64,000 bases of DNA from Dactylorhiza incarnata (GCA_033032865.1 JAWHQI010000068.1:8432001-8496000), one strand, 5' to 3'. Shown: positions 10,511 to 23,400, counted from the first letter of the stretch. Program-made: numbers and translations. The notes: generated from the sequence alone by a model not told the origin.

Positions 10511-11587
10511 CAGGTTTGCGGTCAAGTGCGTGTAAATCAGGAAATATTGAAGCGTCTAAATTCCCAGATTTCTTCTTGGAACATCATTTTGAAGTGTTTT
10601 TGTGTGCTTTCTGGTGGCGAGACCACTGCCAGGGGCGCCGCCCCTTGGACCCTGTTAGGGGCGATACCCCTAAGACCCCGCCAGGGGCGCGACCCCTTGG
10701 AACCCTACCAGGAGTGCCTGTGATTATGTTGCGATTTTCATGTTTCAGAGATTGTTTCTCCTTTGCAGTAACTGTCCCTCGAAATGGTTTATGAAACCAA
10801 ATGTCTTGGATTTTGATTCTGACATTGAGAGACGAGCTTGTCTATTGCATAAGTGATGTTGTTGTTCCTGTGTTCAATGCATATAAATCTGGAGATTTTG
10901 AAGTGTTCAAGTGTTCAAATTTAGCCCCTCTAATCAAAAGTATTGATAATTTTATTTTGTGCACATATGAGATGCATTTGGTTTGTGAATGTTGTAATTT
11001 TATTTTGTGAATGTGCATTTTGATTAAATGTTAATCATGATTAAAAGTTAATCGCTCAATATAAAATCCCTTATCCAATATTAAATATACAGATGTCTTC
11101 TGATGGATGACACTCTTCCTGCCTCGATCGTTGAAGTGTGGGCTTGCCAAAGTAAGGTGCATTATTCAATCTTGGTAAGGGTGCGAGCAGATAATTATGA
11201 TATCACACAATCGACATACGGTCCAACTTAACTAGGTGACCTCAAAGGTTGAGTGCCTAGGGGCATAAGGTTGACATGCACCATATGATGGATGCAAATA
11301 AAGAGTTATTCACCAACCATACAAGAGTTGCATAGTGATGCAATTGACAAATGTTGTCTACCTAAATAACCGCATTATGAGAGGAACGCCAAAGCGGACT
11401 CGTTGTGTTGGTGAAATATGAATTTTTTCCACTAAGAGAGTAGCTCGCATAAACTCTCCGAATCGAAATTAAGGGTTGTCGATTTGATTAAAATAGTTGG
11501 AGCTTTTAATAAAAGTCCTTATTAAATAAAATGTATTTTGAAATATAGTACTAAAAACTATTTTGCAAAATTTCTTGTAGAATATCC
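10511..11587 (+). other. Untranslated leader of element B
   Basis: About 1.08 kb between primer site and gag. It holds a short GC-rich repeat (GGGGCGCCGCCCC-like units at 10628-10710) and then AT-rich sequence. No coding signal. The first 160 bases recur after the 3' LTR at 20167-20330. Confidence 0.7.
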
Positions 11588-12412
11588 ATGGCAAGTGGAT
11601 CTAACTCCACCTTGTCCCTAAAAGCTATCCTTGAGAAGGACAAGCTCAACGAGACGAACTTCCTTGAATGGTACAGAAACCTGAGAATTGTTCTCAGGCA
11701 AGGGCGCAAGCTCTATGTCTTGGAAGGGGAAGCCCCTACAGAGCCGACCGGGAATGCTCTGCGAGCAGACAGAGATGCTTACAAGAAGTATCAGGATGAT
11801 ACCTTGGATGTGGAATGCCTCATGCTTGCTACCATGTTCTCTGAGTTTCAGAAGCAACATGAGAGCATGTGTGGTTATGAGATAATCGAGCACCTCAAGA
11901 AATTATTCGAGGGGCAAGCTCGGCTAGAGAGGTTTGACATATCCAAGGCATTATTTTAGTGCAAGATGGGAGCTCGAGACTCAGTAGGGACTCACGTACT
12001 CAAGATGATTGGGTATATAGAGAACCTTGAAAGACTGGGTTTTCCCTTGGGCCAAGAGTTGACCACAGATCTGATTATGCAATCATTGCCGGACAGTTAT
12101 GAGCAGTTTGCCTTGAACTATAACATGATAGACAAGACACTGCCCGAGCTCCTGGGCATGTTGAGAACTCCCAAAAATAATATAAAGAAGGTTAAGCCTG
12201 CTAGCCCCATACTAATGGTGTAAAAAGGCAAGGGCAAGGCTAAGGGATTGAAGAAGACAAAGATAGGATCTAAGTCTCATCTTGATCTTAAATCTTCTGC
12301 ATTGAAAAAGAAAGGTCTGGCGAAGGAAGGAAAGTGACACCACTGCGGTAAGGCAGGGCATTGGAGGCGGAACTGTCCCCTCTATATTGAGGATCTACAA
12401 AAGAAAAATGGA
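11588..12412 (+). pseudogene. gag: Copia gag remnant with damaged zinc knuckle
   Basis: Starts at ATG 11588 with LKAILEKDKLNETNFLEWYR, the usual start of this copia gag group, and continues in the UBN2-type gag core. Stops at 11957-11959 and 12221-12223 break it. The zinc knuckle near 12336-12375 reads stop-H-H-C-G-K-A-G-H-W-R-R-N-C, so a TGA has replaced the codon of the first Cys. The chain is then interrupted at 12417 by the solo LTR. Confidence 0.88.
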
Positions 12413-12417
12413 AGTGT
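12413..12417 (+). repeat. Target duplication AGTGT, left copy
   Basis: AGTGT here and at 15371-15375 flank the inserted gypsy LTR. Removing the insertion and one copy restores copia reading across the site (NGSV then TSTSG). Confidence 0.85.
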
Positions 12418-15370
12418 TGTAACATCCCGTTTGTTTGTCTCTGCTGCTCCCGCTTGATGAACGTCGAAGGGGCAACCATTCGTCGATCGACAAATTTGCC
12501 GCCATTCAACAAACGTCGAAGGGGCATCCATTCGTCGATCGATGAAATTGCCGCCGTTCGACGAACATCGAAGGGGAAGTCGATCGTCGCTCGACGAAGC
12601 TGTAGCCATTCGGCGATCGATGAAATTGTCGCCATTCGACGAATGTCGAAGGGGCAGTCGATCATCGGTCGACGAATCTGTAGCCGTTCGGTGATCGACG
12701 AAATTGCCTTCATTCGATGAACGTCGAAGGGGTAGTCGATCGTCGGTCGACAAATTTGTTGCCATTCGTTCGACGAAAGAGCCGTCCCGTTCGACGAAAG
12801 TGCGGGTCCTGTGTGGGGTTTCTGCTGCCTTCCAGTAAATGCTTAATTTCATGGGGAGTTGTTGTCGTAAATGCTTGTCAAATCAAATCCCACTATCTCT
12901 TTCCTTTAAGCCATTAGCCTCATTCTTCAGCAAAAAGGGTCCGAGCCATTATTTTCTCTTGCTCATTTCTTCTTCTTCTTCTTCATCTCCTTCCCCCACC
13001 TAAAGGGTTTTATCCAAGGAGATTTGAAGGAGCAAAGCTTGGATAAGGATTTGAGCTTGGCCAACTGCCGCCATGCCGCGGAGGAGACAACCGCGATCGT
13101 CGGCTGAAAATCAGGTGACTTCCGACCACTTTCCCCTGGTGCTAGATCTCTAGATAAAACTAGGAGAGACATCGAACTCAAAAGAGCTCGGTTTGGTGAG
13201 TTTTTGGAGATTCGCAGGAAGAGGCCACGCTAGGATTTTCGCTTTAGGGCGTCGTTCGCCGCAAAAATGCCTTCGAATAACTCCTCTCTTCGATGCGAGG
13301 GCAAATGAGTTGATTTCGTGAAAATCGGCGGCCTCCTGAGGGAGTATTGGAGGAATTAAGATTCGTGGAAAGGGGTAGATTCTGCTGGAGGAAGAAAAAG
13401 TACAGCAGCTGTTAGATGCACATTAAGATTTATGCAGATTATTATCTGCAGACCATACATGGCCTGTTTCTAGACATGCAACTGAGTTCATGCCTAATTT
13501 TAGGCATGTTCCAACTGGATCCAGGCCTTGGGCTCAACATAAAAGTTGTAGCCCTCGAAAAGACCTTTCCGAATTGTGTTGCACATTTTATGGAGAACCC
13601 TGTAGATCCCTACATGACAAATAGAAAATCCTGAGTTTAGGCAATTTATAGGATAAGTGCTGGACAGATTCTGTCCAGGTTTCTACAGCAGGGTTCAAAC
13701 CCACTTCTAGCCAAGATGTGACTGGATCTGGGCTGAGTGCTCAACATAAAAGTTGTAGCCCTCGGAAAGAGATTTTCAAAATGGGGTGGCATGTCATTGG
13801 TGGTGTAGTGTAACTCCCAGAAATCTAGTTTCGGTAAACAATGATACGCGCGTAAAATTTATAATGATGTTTGGAGTTCTCTCAAATTACTTATCGGATG
13901 TTCGTAAAATTTGGTGGACATGTGCCTAATGGTATTAAGACCACCCCCGGTCAGAATTATGAATGTTGGATTTATATTTATGGTAATTTTGTTAGTCTCT
14001 TCCTATAAATTTGTTGTGTTGCAAATAACATTGGTAAATATAGACAAGGCTTGAAATTGGGGAAATATTCAAGGTAATGATTATGAGATAACACAGGGGA
14101 TTTCATAGGGAGTCGGGTTGTGCATGGGAAGCACATGGGTTGCATGGCTTACACCTGGTGGTGTATGGATCCTGGTTGGAGGATTGCTTGTGGTGGGTCT
14201 ACAGGCTTGCTAGTCGTGACATCGACAAAAGCCGGCAGTAGGACTCTAGACCGATTGGGTTGGACTCTTGGGCTTTCCTACCCAAGTCCCCTTCTGTGTC
14301 CTTGAAGACTTAGCATGTTGCGAGTAGAACACAGGGTCTCCGCTGTGTATTCTTAGCGTCGAGGCGTACAGAGGCCTAGGAATGGTGGTGTTCATACCCT
14401 CCTAGTAGTGGAGGAGCTCGTTCCACTTTCTCCGTCTGGCCACGACGTGAGATGCCTGAGCGGTTAGCTACCCCTCAAAAAGCGAGAACTAAAGGTCTAT
14501 GTCGCCATAGCAAATATGCATGGGTGATTCATCATATCATAATCATTGCATTGCATTCATCCTTCTTAATCATTGCATTGCATCGCATTGGATCCTCATC
14601 ATATAAACTTGTATGAGCACCTTTATATGATGAGTTACCATCATGTTCAGATCCTTAACTTATAAGCTTGTATGGGCATCCTTATAAGTTAAGTTCAATT
14701 CGGTTCTGTGATACTCTGCTCATGCTTTCTTGTTACTAGTACTTGCATATATAACCATTGTTATTTATGTACCTGTTAGTTAGAGTTATTGCAAGTACTT
14801 GGGTACTTATACAACTGTCATATATGAACAACCATTCCTGTCACCTACTTGTATATTATTGCTTATATTGCAGCTTTTCTTCCTTTCCTACCACCCGGTG
14901 CCTTGGAGTCGCCGTGGAGCGGATGTGAAGCACTTAGTCTTTATGACTAACTGTTGCTACGTCCCACTTTTTCGGAGCGCACCCTGGAGCAGCAGCGCAT
15001 GACGCTGGAGGAGATTATCCAGGCCAGGACGACAGAGCCGGAGGCAACATCTACCCTCACTACCGTCGGTGACATATGTGAGCACAGTTTGAGATGTAGC
15101 CCTTGAGGCATTTCATTTGTCACTCTGATATAGTACAGGAGCTTCCTGTCTCGTAGTTTTTGTGACCCTTGCTTATGTGGATCTAATTATGGCTTCTTGC
15201 TTTTACATTATTGATGGGTTGGCACTGTTCAGTTGGTTCGGCCGGCAGGGTAGGCGTCTTGTGGGGGAGGCTAGCTCGTGTGCTGGCACCTCCGCAAGGC
15301 GGCTGTCCTGGGCATAAGACTCCCCTCGGCCGTGTTTTGTGTTCCGGGAGGGGGGGGGGGGGGTCTTACT
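12418..15370 (+). mobile_element. Gypsy solo LTR nested in element B (2953 bp)
   Basis: Starts TGTAACATCCCG and ends GGGGTCTTACT, flanked by AGTGT on both sides. No primer site, polypurine tract or coding domain lies inside. The start and end match the ends of related LTRs here (20386 start; the minus-strand LTR 59866 to 55944). Features inside are a degenerate TCGACGAA-rich tandem array at 12454-12790 and a 14-base G run at 15350-15363. The last base should be A for a perfect TGTAA...TTACA inverted repeat but is T. The open frames inside are short and motif-free. Confidence 0.82.
12454..12790 (+). repeat. Degenerate TCGACGAA-rich tandem array in the solo LTR
   Basis: Several imperfect units share the pattern CGTCGAAGGGG, then GTCGATCGTCG, then a CGACGAAATTG-like end. 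Unit length is roughly 55-60 bases, with alternate units more alike. It lies within the first 400 bases of the LTR, probably in the U3 promoter region. Confidence 0.7.
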
Positions 15371-16545
15371 AGTGTGACTTCCACTTCAGGTATTTATGTT
15401 ATTGAGATAAACCTTTTTGCTCCTTCATCTTGGTATTGGATACCGGATGCGGTTCTCACGTTTGTACAAATGTGCAGGAACTGAGAAGGAGAAAAATGCT
15501 GGGTAAAGGGGAGGTAGACCCGCGCGTCGGAAATGGAGCAAGAGTTATTGTCATTGCCGTTGGTGTCTATTGTCTATCTTTGCCCACTGGGTTTGTAATA
15601 GAACTAGATAATTGCTATTTTGATCCATCCATAACTAGAAACTTTATATCCATTTCATGTCTTGACATGAAAGGTTTTTCGTTTATAATTGAGAACAATT
15701 GTTGTTCGATTTGTATGAATGATGTTTGTTTTGGTGTAGCCCAATTGTTTAATGGTTTATATGTTTTGAACTTAGACCATCCGATCTATAATGTAGAAAA
15801 TACTAAAAGACTAAAAGCAAATGACTCGAATCCTACATACCTTTGGCAATGTCGTTTAGGCCATATAAATAAGAAATGCATATCCAAGCTCCATAAAGAT
15901 GGACTACTTGACTCATTTGATTATGAATCATTTGAGAGATGTGAGTCATGTTTATTAGGCAAGATGACGAAAGCTCCTTTCATTAGTTGTAGTGAGAGGG
16001 ATGATGATCTCTTGGGTATAATACATAGTGATATATGCAGACCCATGAGTTTTATGGCTAGAGGTGGGTTCTACAACTTCGTTACATTTACTGATGATTT
16101 CAGTAGATACGGATACGAGTTTCTTATGAATAACAAATCTGAAACCTTTGAAAAGTTCAATGTGTTTAAGAATGAAGTAGAGAACCAACTGGGAAAAGGA
16201 TAAAAGCACTCTGATCTGATCGAGGTGGCGAATATCTGAGTCATGAGTTTCGTGATCATCTGAAAGAGTGTGGTATTATATCACAGCTCACTCCGCCCGG
16301 AACAACTCAACATAATGGCGTGTCTGAGAGGAGGAATCGTACTTTGTTGGACAAGGTGCGATCGATGATGAGTCATGCAGATCTACCCATTTCTGTTTGG
16401 GGTTTTGCTCTAGAGACTGCTGCTTTCACACTAAATCGAGTTCCAATGAAAACAGTTCAAAAGACACCATATGAGATATGGACTAGGAAGCGTCCTAATA
16501 TGTCGTTCATTAAGATTTGGGGCTGTGAGGAATACGAATGACATC
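15371..16545 (+). pseudogene. Copia protease remnant and integrase
   Basis: WVLDTGCGSHVC near 15430-15465 is the copia protease active site, Asp kept. Next comes the gag-pre-integrase zinc region (CRLGHINKKCISKLHKDGLL, then CESCLLGK) and the integrase core (IIHSDICRPM; FVTFTDDFSRYGY). A frameshift near 16190, a TGA within the next block (an Arg codon position) and a TGA at 16539-16541 break it. HNGVSERRNRTLLD holds the conserved last block with the catalytic Glu. Integrase would join the DNA copy to the chromosome; this one cannot be made intact. Confidence 0.9.
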
Positions 16546-16547
16546 AA

Positions 16548-18493
16548 ATGCCTGATAAGCTGGAACCCAAATTGGATAAATGTTATCTAGTCGGGTATCC
16601 TAGGGTGACTAAAGGGTACTACTTCTACCTGCCGTCTGAGGGCAAAGTGTTTGCCGCATGGACTGGTGTCTTTTTGGAGAAAGAGTTCTTATCCAGAAAG
16701 ACTACAAAGGTAGAACTTGAAGAAGTTCAAGAGCTACAAATAATGAATGAACCAGAATTGGATCCTGAGCAAGGGCTACAAGAAGTTGTAGCTAGAGAAC
16801 CTGCTCAAGAAACACAAGTCCTACATAGATCTGGTAGACCAAGGTTTGAGCCTGAGAGATATGGATTTCTCCTGTCTCAAATAGGTAATATGTTGCTTAT
16901 GGATCATGATGATGAGCCTGCAACCTACCATGAGGCTATGAATGGACCTGACTCCGAGAAGTGTCATGAGGCCATGAAATCTGAAATGGACTCCATGTAT
17001 GCAAACCAATTTTGGATCTTGGTGGAACCACCTGAAGGGGACAACCCATAGGGTGCAAGTGAGTCTTTAAGAAGAAGACCGACATGGATGGGAATATACT
17101 GACATTCAAAGGCCGACTGGTGGCTAAAGGTTTCAGGAAAATTCATGGTATTGACTATGATGAGACCTTTTCCCCTGTGGCCATGGTCAAGTCCATCAGA
17201 ATTCTACTTGCTATTGCTGCGTATTATGACTATGAGATCTCGCAAATGGAAGTCAAAATGGCTTTCCTTAATGGAAACCTCCTTGAGGAAGTATATATGA
17301 CACAACCCGAGGGTTTTGTATCTCCAAGTGAAGCCACTAAAATATGCAAGTTGAATCGATCCATTTATGGATTGAAACAAGCTTCTCGAAGTTGGAATCT
17401 TCATTTTGATGAGAAAATCAATTAGTTTGGTTTCATCAAGAACGAGGATGAGCCTTGTGTTTACAAGAGGATTAGTGGGAGCATTGTTGTCTTCCTGATA
17501 TTGTATGTAGATGACATACTATTAATCGGGAATGATATTTCGACCCTACAAGTTATTAAGAATAACCTAGGGAACTGCTTTTCTATGAAAAACTTGGGCA
17601 AAGCGACTTACATACTTGGTATTAAGATCTATAGAGATAGATCGAAGAAGTTGTTGGGTTTGAACCAAAGTACATACATTGAGAAGGTGTTGAAGCGGTT
17701 CAGCATGCTTGAGTCCAAGAAGGGATTCTTACTCATGTCGCATGGTGTGTATCTTTCTAAGGACCAGTGTCCTAAATCTTTGGAAGATAAGGACTGCATG
17801 AAGTTGATTCCATATGCTTCAACAATTGGATCAATCATGTATGAAGTATTGTGTACTCGACCAGATGTCTCATATGCTTTGAGCATGATGAGCAGGTATC
17901 AGTCTGATACTGGTGATGGTCACTGGATTGCTGTCAAGAATATCCTAAAGTACTTGAGAAGGACTAAGGATTTGTTCTTGGTGTACGGTGGAGAGGAAGA
18001 GCTCGTTGTAAATGGTTACATATATGCTAGCTTCCACACTGATAGGGATGATTTAAAGTCCCAATCAGGTTTTGTATTTTTCCTTAATGGAGGAGCTGTA
18101 AGCTGGAAGAGTTCCAAGCAAGAGACAGTTGCCGATTCTATGATTGAGGCCGAGTACATCGCTGCTGCAAATGCGGCGAAGGAGGCTGTGTGGATTAGGA
18201 AATTCATTAGTGAGCTTGGTGTAGTTCCTAGCATTGTTGGTCCTGTAGTTCTCTACTGTGACAACAATGGTGCAATAGCCCAAGCTAAGGAACCTAGATC
18301 TCATTAGCGCTCCAAGCACATACTTCAGCGGTTCCATCTTATTCGAGAGATTGTCGATAGAGGAGATGTGAACATTTATAGAGTACCGACTGAAGAAAAC
18401 ATAGCGGATCCATTGACAAAGCCTCTTACGCAAAAGAAACATGATGGTCATGTTAGATCCATGGGTATTAGATACCTGAATGACCATCTTTAG
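16548..18493 (+). pseudogene. Copia reverse transcriptase and RNase H
   Basis: Frames at 16548-17051, 17084-17425 and 17501-18307 cover the integrase C-terminal linker, RT and RNase H. RT marks are GRLVAKGFRKIHGIDYDETF, EVKMAFLNGNLLEEVYMTQP and the catalytic YVDDILLIGND at about 17503-17535. RNase H marks are SQSGFVFFLNGGAVSWKSSK, EAEYIAAANAAKEAVWIRK, LYCDNNGAIAQAKEPRSH and the terminal NIADPLTKPLTQKK. A TAG at 18305-18307 sits where the related element J has Gln. Other stops fall at 17049-17051 and near 17425. Domain order is copia. Confidence 0.95.
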
Positions 18494-19458
18494 TGGGTGC
18501 CTTGTGGATTGTATGTTTGTTGGTTGTTTATTCATTTGATGATTTGTAATATATACTATGTTTTTCCTTCTACATTTATCTCAAGTTCTTATTGTTATGT
18601 CAATTATTTCTATTTGATAGATTAATTAGCATAATAAATGCCCTTTTAATGTTTGCTTCCATGGGAATTCAAGTACGTGACTTGAATGTGAGGGCCTATG
18701 TATAACAAGGAGCTTCATTCTTAAATGGTCCCTAGTCGGAGTATCATCATAGAAGTTGAAGGGCAATGATGGTACATTAAGACTGGCATGTGCGTTGACT
18801 GATGACCGGTTCCCCCAGGTCATGATATTGTGATATCGAGTCATCACATGGGTACTTGTTAGTGAACAAGTTGTACCAGACAGACCCACCTTGAGGATAC
18901 ATTGTGGATTGTTATATGAACGTGTCACAAGTAGGTCTCAAATGACAATGGTCTTTGTAGTTCTTTGACCTGAAGTCACATCATTCATTAATTGAGGAAG
19001 AGCGTACTTTGATGCCATCTAAATTCTTCCTTGAGAAAGGTTGATGATAAGGGTGGTTATTGGGTTTGTTACAATTCATTTGGGTGTTTGTGTGTGGACA
19101 GATATGGGATTTGTCCTCCTTTATGACAGTAGTTACATCCATGGGCCCCTTGATGGAATAAGACCGAGAAATGCATGACCATGCTGGGTTGAGCCAATAT
19201 ATGATATTGAGCTTACCACTCTCTTAAGGTCTATTCTAGATCAGGAAACTAGGATTGAACAATTATGAGGGTAACACGGTCCATGCCTCTAGTTCTATCC
19301 TGATGTAAGGGACAAAAGGACCTGACAGCACTGGTACATTGGTCAAGACAGGCTTACTGAGTTATGAACTCTTATTGCTTAGGTAGCAATGATGTATTGC
19401 TAGATGCCGCCCATTGTTTGTGAGACTTTTGTTGATACTTTGTGATCAAGTGGGAGAC
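18494..19458 (+). other. 3' untranslated region and polypurine tract of element B
   Basis: No coding signal. The same region follows RNase H in element J (61975 down to 61082). It ends in AAGTGGGAGAC, the polypurine tract, directly before the 3' LTR at 19459. Confidence 0.8.
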
Positions 19459-20166
19459 TGTTGGAGTATCCGAGGAGATCTCAAAGCAATCAAGCAATTA
19501 GTCTTACTACAAACACAATATGAGCCTATAGGGTCGCACAAAAAAGCGTTTGGAGAAGTTGGAGAAAGGATTGTGTTGGCCTTACTCATATTGGATATGA
19601 GTGGAGGGCCAATCCTATGACTGTTTGGAATTAAATTGAGAATGTCTCAACGGGAAATAAGTACAATTGATGAATCGTCGAAATGGTTTTGACGAATTCA
19701 ATAGGACTTAGTGAAATCATCGAAAGTGTTTCGACGAATGGATTTATACTAGACAAAATCGTTGAAAGTGTTTCAACGAGATGTGTCAATTCGTCGAAAG
19801 TGTTTAGACGAGTTCGTCGAAATTATTTCGATGAATACGATACAAATTCGCTGAAAGTGTTTTGACAAAATTGTATCGACGAAATCGACAAGGCATTGGG
19901 GTTCTCCTTCACTTGTGTGGATCTCTATAGAGGGGCTGATCTATTTTGGTGCTTGGAACTCTAAGTTCATCTACCAGATTTCTTCTTGGAGCATCTTGGT
20001 TGAGTATTGACTCAATTCCCTTCAGGTATTGCAATGTATTGCTTTCCTTATTTTTTGATTCATGAAATCGCAAGATCTGTAACTCTTTTGGGTTGTTCTT
20101 GTTGTTGTTTCTTCCGCTGCACATATACGATATATTGTCTACATATGATGTATAGAAAACCCAACA
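19459..20166 (+). repeat. 3' LTR of element B (708 bp)
   Basis: TGTTGGAG...CCCAACA, preceded by a polypurine tract. The TCGTCGAAA array is at about 19660-19885, and the TATA region reads CTCTATAG. It is followed by a second primer site rather than by host sequence. Confidence 0.93.
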
Positions 20167-20332
20167 GTGGTATCAGAGCCAGGTTTGCGGTCAAGTGTGT
20201 GTAAATCAGGAAATTATGAAGCGATCTAAATTCCCAGATTTCTTCTTGGAACATCATTTTTGATGTGTTTTTGTGTGGTTTTTGGTGGCGAGACCACCGC
20301 CAAGGGCGCTGCCCCTTGGACCCCGTTAGCCC
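20167..20332 (+). mobile_element. Second, truncated copia leader after the 3' LTR
   Basis: TGGTATCAGAGC at 20168-20179 and the following 150 bases repeat the leader of element B (10499 to about 10662), including GCCCCTTGGACCC. Homology stops near 20330. The arrangement is LTR, body, LTR, leader, so two elements of this family once shared the middle LTR. Confidence 0.88.
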
Positions 20333-20458
20333 AAAACTCAAATTTTGGCGATGAAATTATTTTTTTGTGTATTGGATTTGTAACATCCCAATTCGCGCTA
20401 GGCCCCTCATGAGTGTTTTGTATCACCGGGAGTTGACTCGGGCTCGGTAGAAGCTCTA
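20333..20458 (+). mobile_element. Gypsy pol end and LTR start, fragment
   Basis: 20333-20385 resembles the pol tail of the minus-strand gypsy K (GATGAAATTATTTT then TATTGGATT), and TGTAACATCCC at 20386 is a gypsy LTR start. The LTR is cut by element G at 20459 and resumes at 38466-38522, until element F begins. It may be the missing 3' end of the gypsy body at 4456-9771. Confidence 0.6.
20454..20458 (+). repeat. Target duplication CTCTA, left copy, of element G
   Basis: CTCTA at 20454-20458 and 38466-38470 flanks element G exactly at its TG...CA ends. Confidence 0.9.
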
Positions 20459-23400
20459 TGATGAGTAATAAAATACATGTATTTGTAGTATAGTTTTTAG
20501 TATACATTTAAGTAATATTGTAAATACTTTATGTAAATTAATGAATAAATTGCTTGTTTTATGATGTGTTATTTCGGCACTGCTAATTAGCAGGCACGAA
20601 ATGCGATACGACGGCAGTGCACCGGTCGTTGTCAAGTAATAAAATTGGGAGGAACTCCCCGAATATCGATCTCTCAAGGACCGCAAGTTGGGTAGTACGA
20701 TTTGCTCTCGCAGGAAATCAGTTCAAAGGATAAAATAGTAACGATGGGGGTTTTGATTTGGTTTCCTATGTTATTGCAGAATGAAGAAAGATGCGGGTCT
20801 AAACTTTGCTTCGCACGGCAAGATGGGTGCAACGGCCGCGATGCCATGCTTCGGAAGGCGCGTGGGCAGAATATCACTATGACGGTTGAGGGTCGCATGC
20901 ACCTCTTCTCAAAACATCACCGCTAGCTTTTGCTAGCGGCTTCAACCACAGCGTAACACAGAAAATAGCAAGAAACAAAGGGGCTATTCATGCCACCACA
21001 ATAACATTGCATATGAAAACAAGCAGTAATCCATAAGATCTACTTAACACGCATTCATAAAGCAACTGCAAACGAGTTCAAGCAACAAAAGTTAGAGAGG
21101 ACCACAACGAAGAAATCACGTCTTGGGTTCACGGCCGGAATGAGAGGTTGTCGGGCTCTCTCCGGACTCGGCCCTCAGATGGTGAGCTTGGCTCGAAGGA
21201 GGCTGTCACCGCTCCTACGATCTTCAGCGCTTCCTTGGTCTCCTTGGCGCGGAATGCTTGACCTAATGGTGGATGAAGCTTCCTAATGATCCTCGATAGA
21301 AGGATGGAGGTGGAAAGTCACCGGAAATGGCCTTGATGGTGGAGGAAATGAAGGAGAAGCCTTCACCCCTCAAGAACAGCGGGAAGGAAGAGTTTTCCCG
21401 CCCTCAGAATTGCTCCAGCTCGTGCCCTGGTCGTCCTCTTTCTCTGCCTCGATTCCTGCAGCTTTTATAGGAAAAGGCTGAAAATTGGTCACGCACGGTC
21501 GAACGCACGATCGTGCGCAGACCGTGCGATATTAACGGAAGAAATAAGGCTTGGAGAAGACGCTACGCCGCCCGTGCGATTTGTTCACGCACGACCAACG
21601 CCGCCCGTGCGTTAAGACGCACGAGTAAACTCCGAAGCTCCGTTTTCTACCCCAGACACAAATGCACGACCACACAGACCGTGCGTCAAGGAAAACGCAC
21701 GATCGTGCGATATGCACAGAAATTACTTATGGGAGAACAGGGCAATCAGGTCACCTGCAAACAAGATATACTAGCTGGGAATACACATCCAGCGCAGAAA
21801 TACATACAAGAAGGGAAGGGGAGCACAATGTGCTTACCCCCAAAAACAAGGAATGCAATTGCACACCGAAACGGGCTTAAAAGTGCACCTAGCATGGAAT
21901 AGTACATATGAATGGAAATGTGCCTAAAATGTGATGCAAACACTAGAATAACAACCCAAATGAGTCCAAGAATATATATATAAATGGGACTCATCATTTT
22001 ATTATTTTCCTTAGTTTTTTTTTGTTTTTCAGCATTTGGCATTTTTTTGTTAAGTCATGCCCTGAGTCACGCCCGTGACCAAGGGCTTGTAAGCTTAAAA
22101 TGCCAATTTCCATCTCGATCGACATCTCGTCCCTTCGATCGGCTTTCGGTCCCGTCGATCGGCTTGCTGTCCCATCGATATACATGGTCATGCTCGTGTT
22201 CACTACGATCAACTTCACCTCCCATCGATCGGCATCCCGTCCCATCGATCGTCTTCCCGTCCCGTCGATCGGCACCTGCTCCCATCGTTTATTGCAAAGT
22301 CATGCCCGTGACCCATCAAATCCTTCCAGAAGCCAGCGTATACGCCAGCCATCACACCCTAGTTGAACCAGATGTGTGCCGCCCAAGATCAAGCCCGTGA
22401 CACCTCAAGTCACGGCCGTGTGCAGCCATTTTCCCGGTCAAAAGCTTCTAGAAGGATGCCGAGCCTAACCAACCAGCATGCACAGAAGTCACGCCCTCGG
22501 TCACGCCCATGACAGAGGGCATGTAAAAATATTTTTTTTCCTAAAATAGAGGGGCCCGGCTGAAGCAACTCAATCCAAATTTTGAAAGTGTTTATGTTTT
22601 TTAAAATTGTTTTGAGTGAATGTGAGTTCCTTTGTGCTTTTAAGTTTGATTTCTTTTTGTAATTTTCAATTTCATAGCTTAGTTGTAATGCTTATTTTGG
22701 AAATAAAATGTTGTTTTTTCTCATTTGGATTTTCATTTCAATTTTATGTAATTGTGTGTGTGTGTGTGTGTATGAGGATAGATTTTACTTTCTTTTAATT
22801 TAGCTTTTAATTACAAGTAGAGAGTGTGTGTGTATGAGATTAATCTTATTGCTTTCATAACTTATATTTATCGCTTTCATAATTTAGATTTAAAGCTTTC
22901 AAAAAATAGTTTATCGTTTTCTTTAACGCTTTATTTATCGCTTTCTTTTAATTCAGTCTTTTTATTACAAGTAGAGTGCGTGTGTGTATGAGATAGTAAT
23001 TTCCTTTTTTGTAACTTAGCTTTATTTCAAGTTTTATTACCACCCCCATCCCGGATGAGAGGCTAAGAACTTTTTAGTGCTTGATTAAGATGGTTGGGAC
23101 GGATACTATTTCTACTTTTATATAATTCTTTTAATTTCTCTTTGTTAAACGCTTATTCGCTTAAATTATTAACATGTCTTTTATATTTACTTATTCCGTC
23201 TCCATTTCGATGAGTGGCTAATTTCCTTTAGCGCACGATGTCGAAGATCATTGGGGCAAATAAATGGTTTTCTAAAAAATTAAAACTTCTCCTTTCTAAA
23301 AATTAATTAACCAGCTTAAGGTTTACCCGAGAAAAACATCGAGTGAGGCCATATAGTTGATGTATAGTTCTCATTTCTGTTTCCATACACTAGTTAGCCG

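Larger units (their letters stand above)
9772..20166 (+). mobile_element. Element B: Ty1-copia retrotransposon with nested solo LTR
   Basis: LTRs at 9772-10497 and 19459-20166 flank, in order, an initiator-Met primer site, gag, protease, integrase, RT and RNase H. Integrase before RT is copia order. It inserted into the integrase of the older gypsy element. Its gag-protease junction is split by a gypsy solo LTR (12418-15370). The expected target duplication (GTACA at 9767-9771) is not found after 20166, because a second primer site and leader follow instead. Confidence 0.92.

Noticed and set aside
12288..12852. 141 and 156 residue Arg/Ser-rich minus-strand frames with repeats
   Set aside because: Translation of the TCGACGAA tandem array crossing the copia/LTR junction; a frame over an insertion junction cannot be an old gene.
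22054..22510. Regular short repeats considered as a CRISPR array
   Set aside because: Repeats are imperfect, overlapping and lack unique spacers; eukaryotic LTR context.
22750..22775. GT microsatellite
   Set aside because: An ordinary simple repeat inside the LTR of G, also in the sister LTR; noted only as part of the LTR.
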